Shown: positions 63,968 through 64,000 of the stretch, in pieces
Numbering within the stretch: position 1 is the stretch's first letter
Layout: every line of letters begins with the position of its first letter
Source of the DNA: Plumapathes pennacea
Lineage: Eukaryota; Cnidaria; Anthozoa; Antipatharia; Myriopathidae
Length of the DNA: 64,000 bases
Direction: 5' to 3'
NCBI GenBank assembly: GCA_964036295.1
Contig: OZ038472.1
Coordinates: 10,102,068 to 10,166,067 of the forward strand
Notes under the pieces: model-generated
Told to the model about the DNA's origin: nothing
What the model saw: the letters and a program-made list of their open reading frames with translations, nothing else
The model's database searches: none
Program-made: the position numbers and the translations under genes

Positions 63968-64000
63968 TAAATATTGATATTTACTGTCTGTACCAGCCAT

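Larger units (their letters stand above)
54352..64000 (+). repeat. Segmental duplication, copy D (partner 44465-50592)
   Basis: It has the same order of blocks as copy C. D-specific changes are a 75-bp deletion near 55236, about 30 extra bases near 54603, the 2.45 kb insert in intron 1, the Helitron in intron 2 and loss of the right end of the Tigger-like MITE. Confidence 0.9.

Overview
This is eukaryotic nuclear DNA from an animal. It is AT-rich, its genes are split by phase-consistent GT-AG introns, and it carries many small inverted-repeat transposons. The content (TNF-receptor-like genes with death domains, proteins with tandem death domains, a PA14/B4GALNT-like exon, BEL/Pao, PIF/Harbinger and Helitron remnants) best fits an anthozoan cnidarian, probably a stony coral. 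The organism is an inference from gene and repeat style, not from a match I could run.

Layout. 0.36-1.55 kb (-): one exon of a type II membrane protein with a PA14 domain, like the N-terminal part of B4GALNT3/4. 3.2-5.9 kb: an orphan small secreted or membrane protein and a decayed relative. 6.6-12.5 kb: a transposon graveyard, namely a long inverted-repeat element, a BEL/Pao integrase fragment with its probable 3' LTR, and a broken Harbinger transposase interrupted by another inverted-repeat element. 13.4-17.6 kb (-): a two-exon signal-peptide plus multi-pass membrane protein. 21.1-36.1 kb: a head-to-head pair of genes. Each encodes an N-terminal chymotrypsin-like domain that appears to lack the catalytic residues, a disordered linker and three successive death domains. 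The two start codons are 148 bp apart, and the gap holds two perfect CRE palindromes. 38-64 kb: a tandem cluster of four TNF-receptor-like units, A to D. A lacks its 5' end and has a foreign tail. B is frameshifted before the membrane segment and could at most make a secreted ectodomain. C has every exon through a C-terminal death domain but carries one nonsense codon. D is open as far as the window shows and runs off the right edge.

The death-domain pair and the TNFR units would belong to the same kind of pathway: ligand-receptor-death-domain signalling, apoptosis and innate immunity. Their close linkage is the most notable biological theme. Because C and D are near-identical over many kilobases, each acts as the empty-site control for the other. 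This exposes a Helitron, a 2.45 kb insert and a CACTA-like element (in B) as unit-specific insertions. Splice structures were derived by reading donor and acceptor sites and checking phase: the plus-strand death-domain gene sums to 752 codons plus stop, its minus-strand partner to 605, and receptor C to 472. No transcript data were available.
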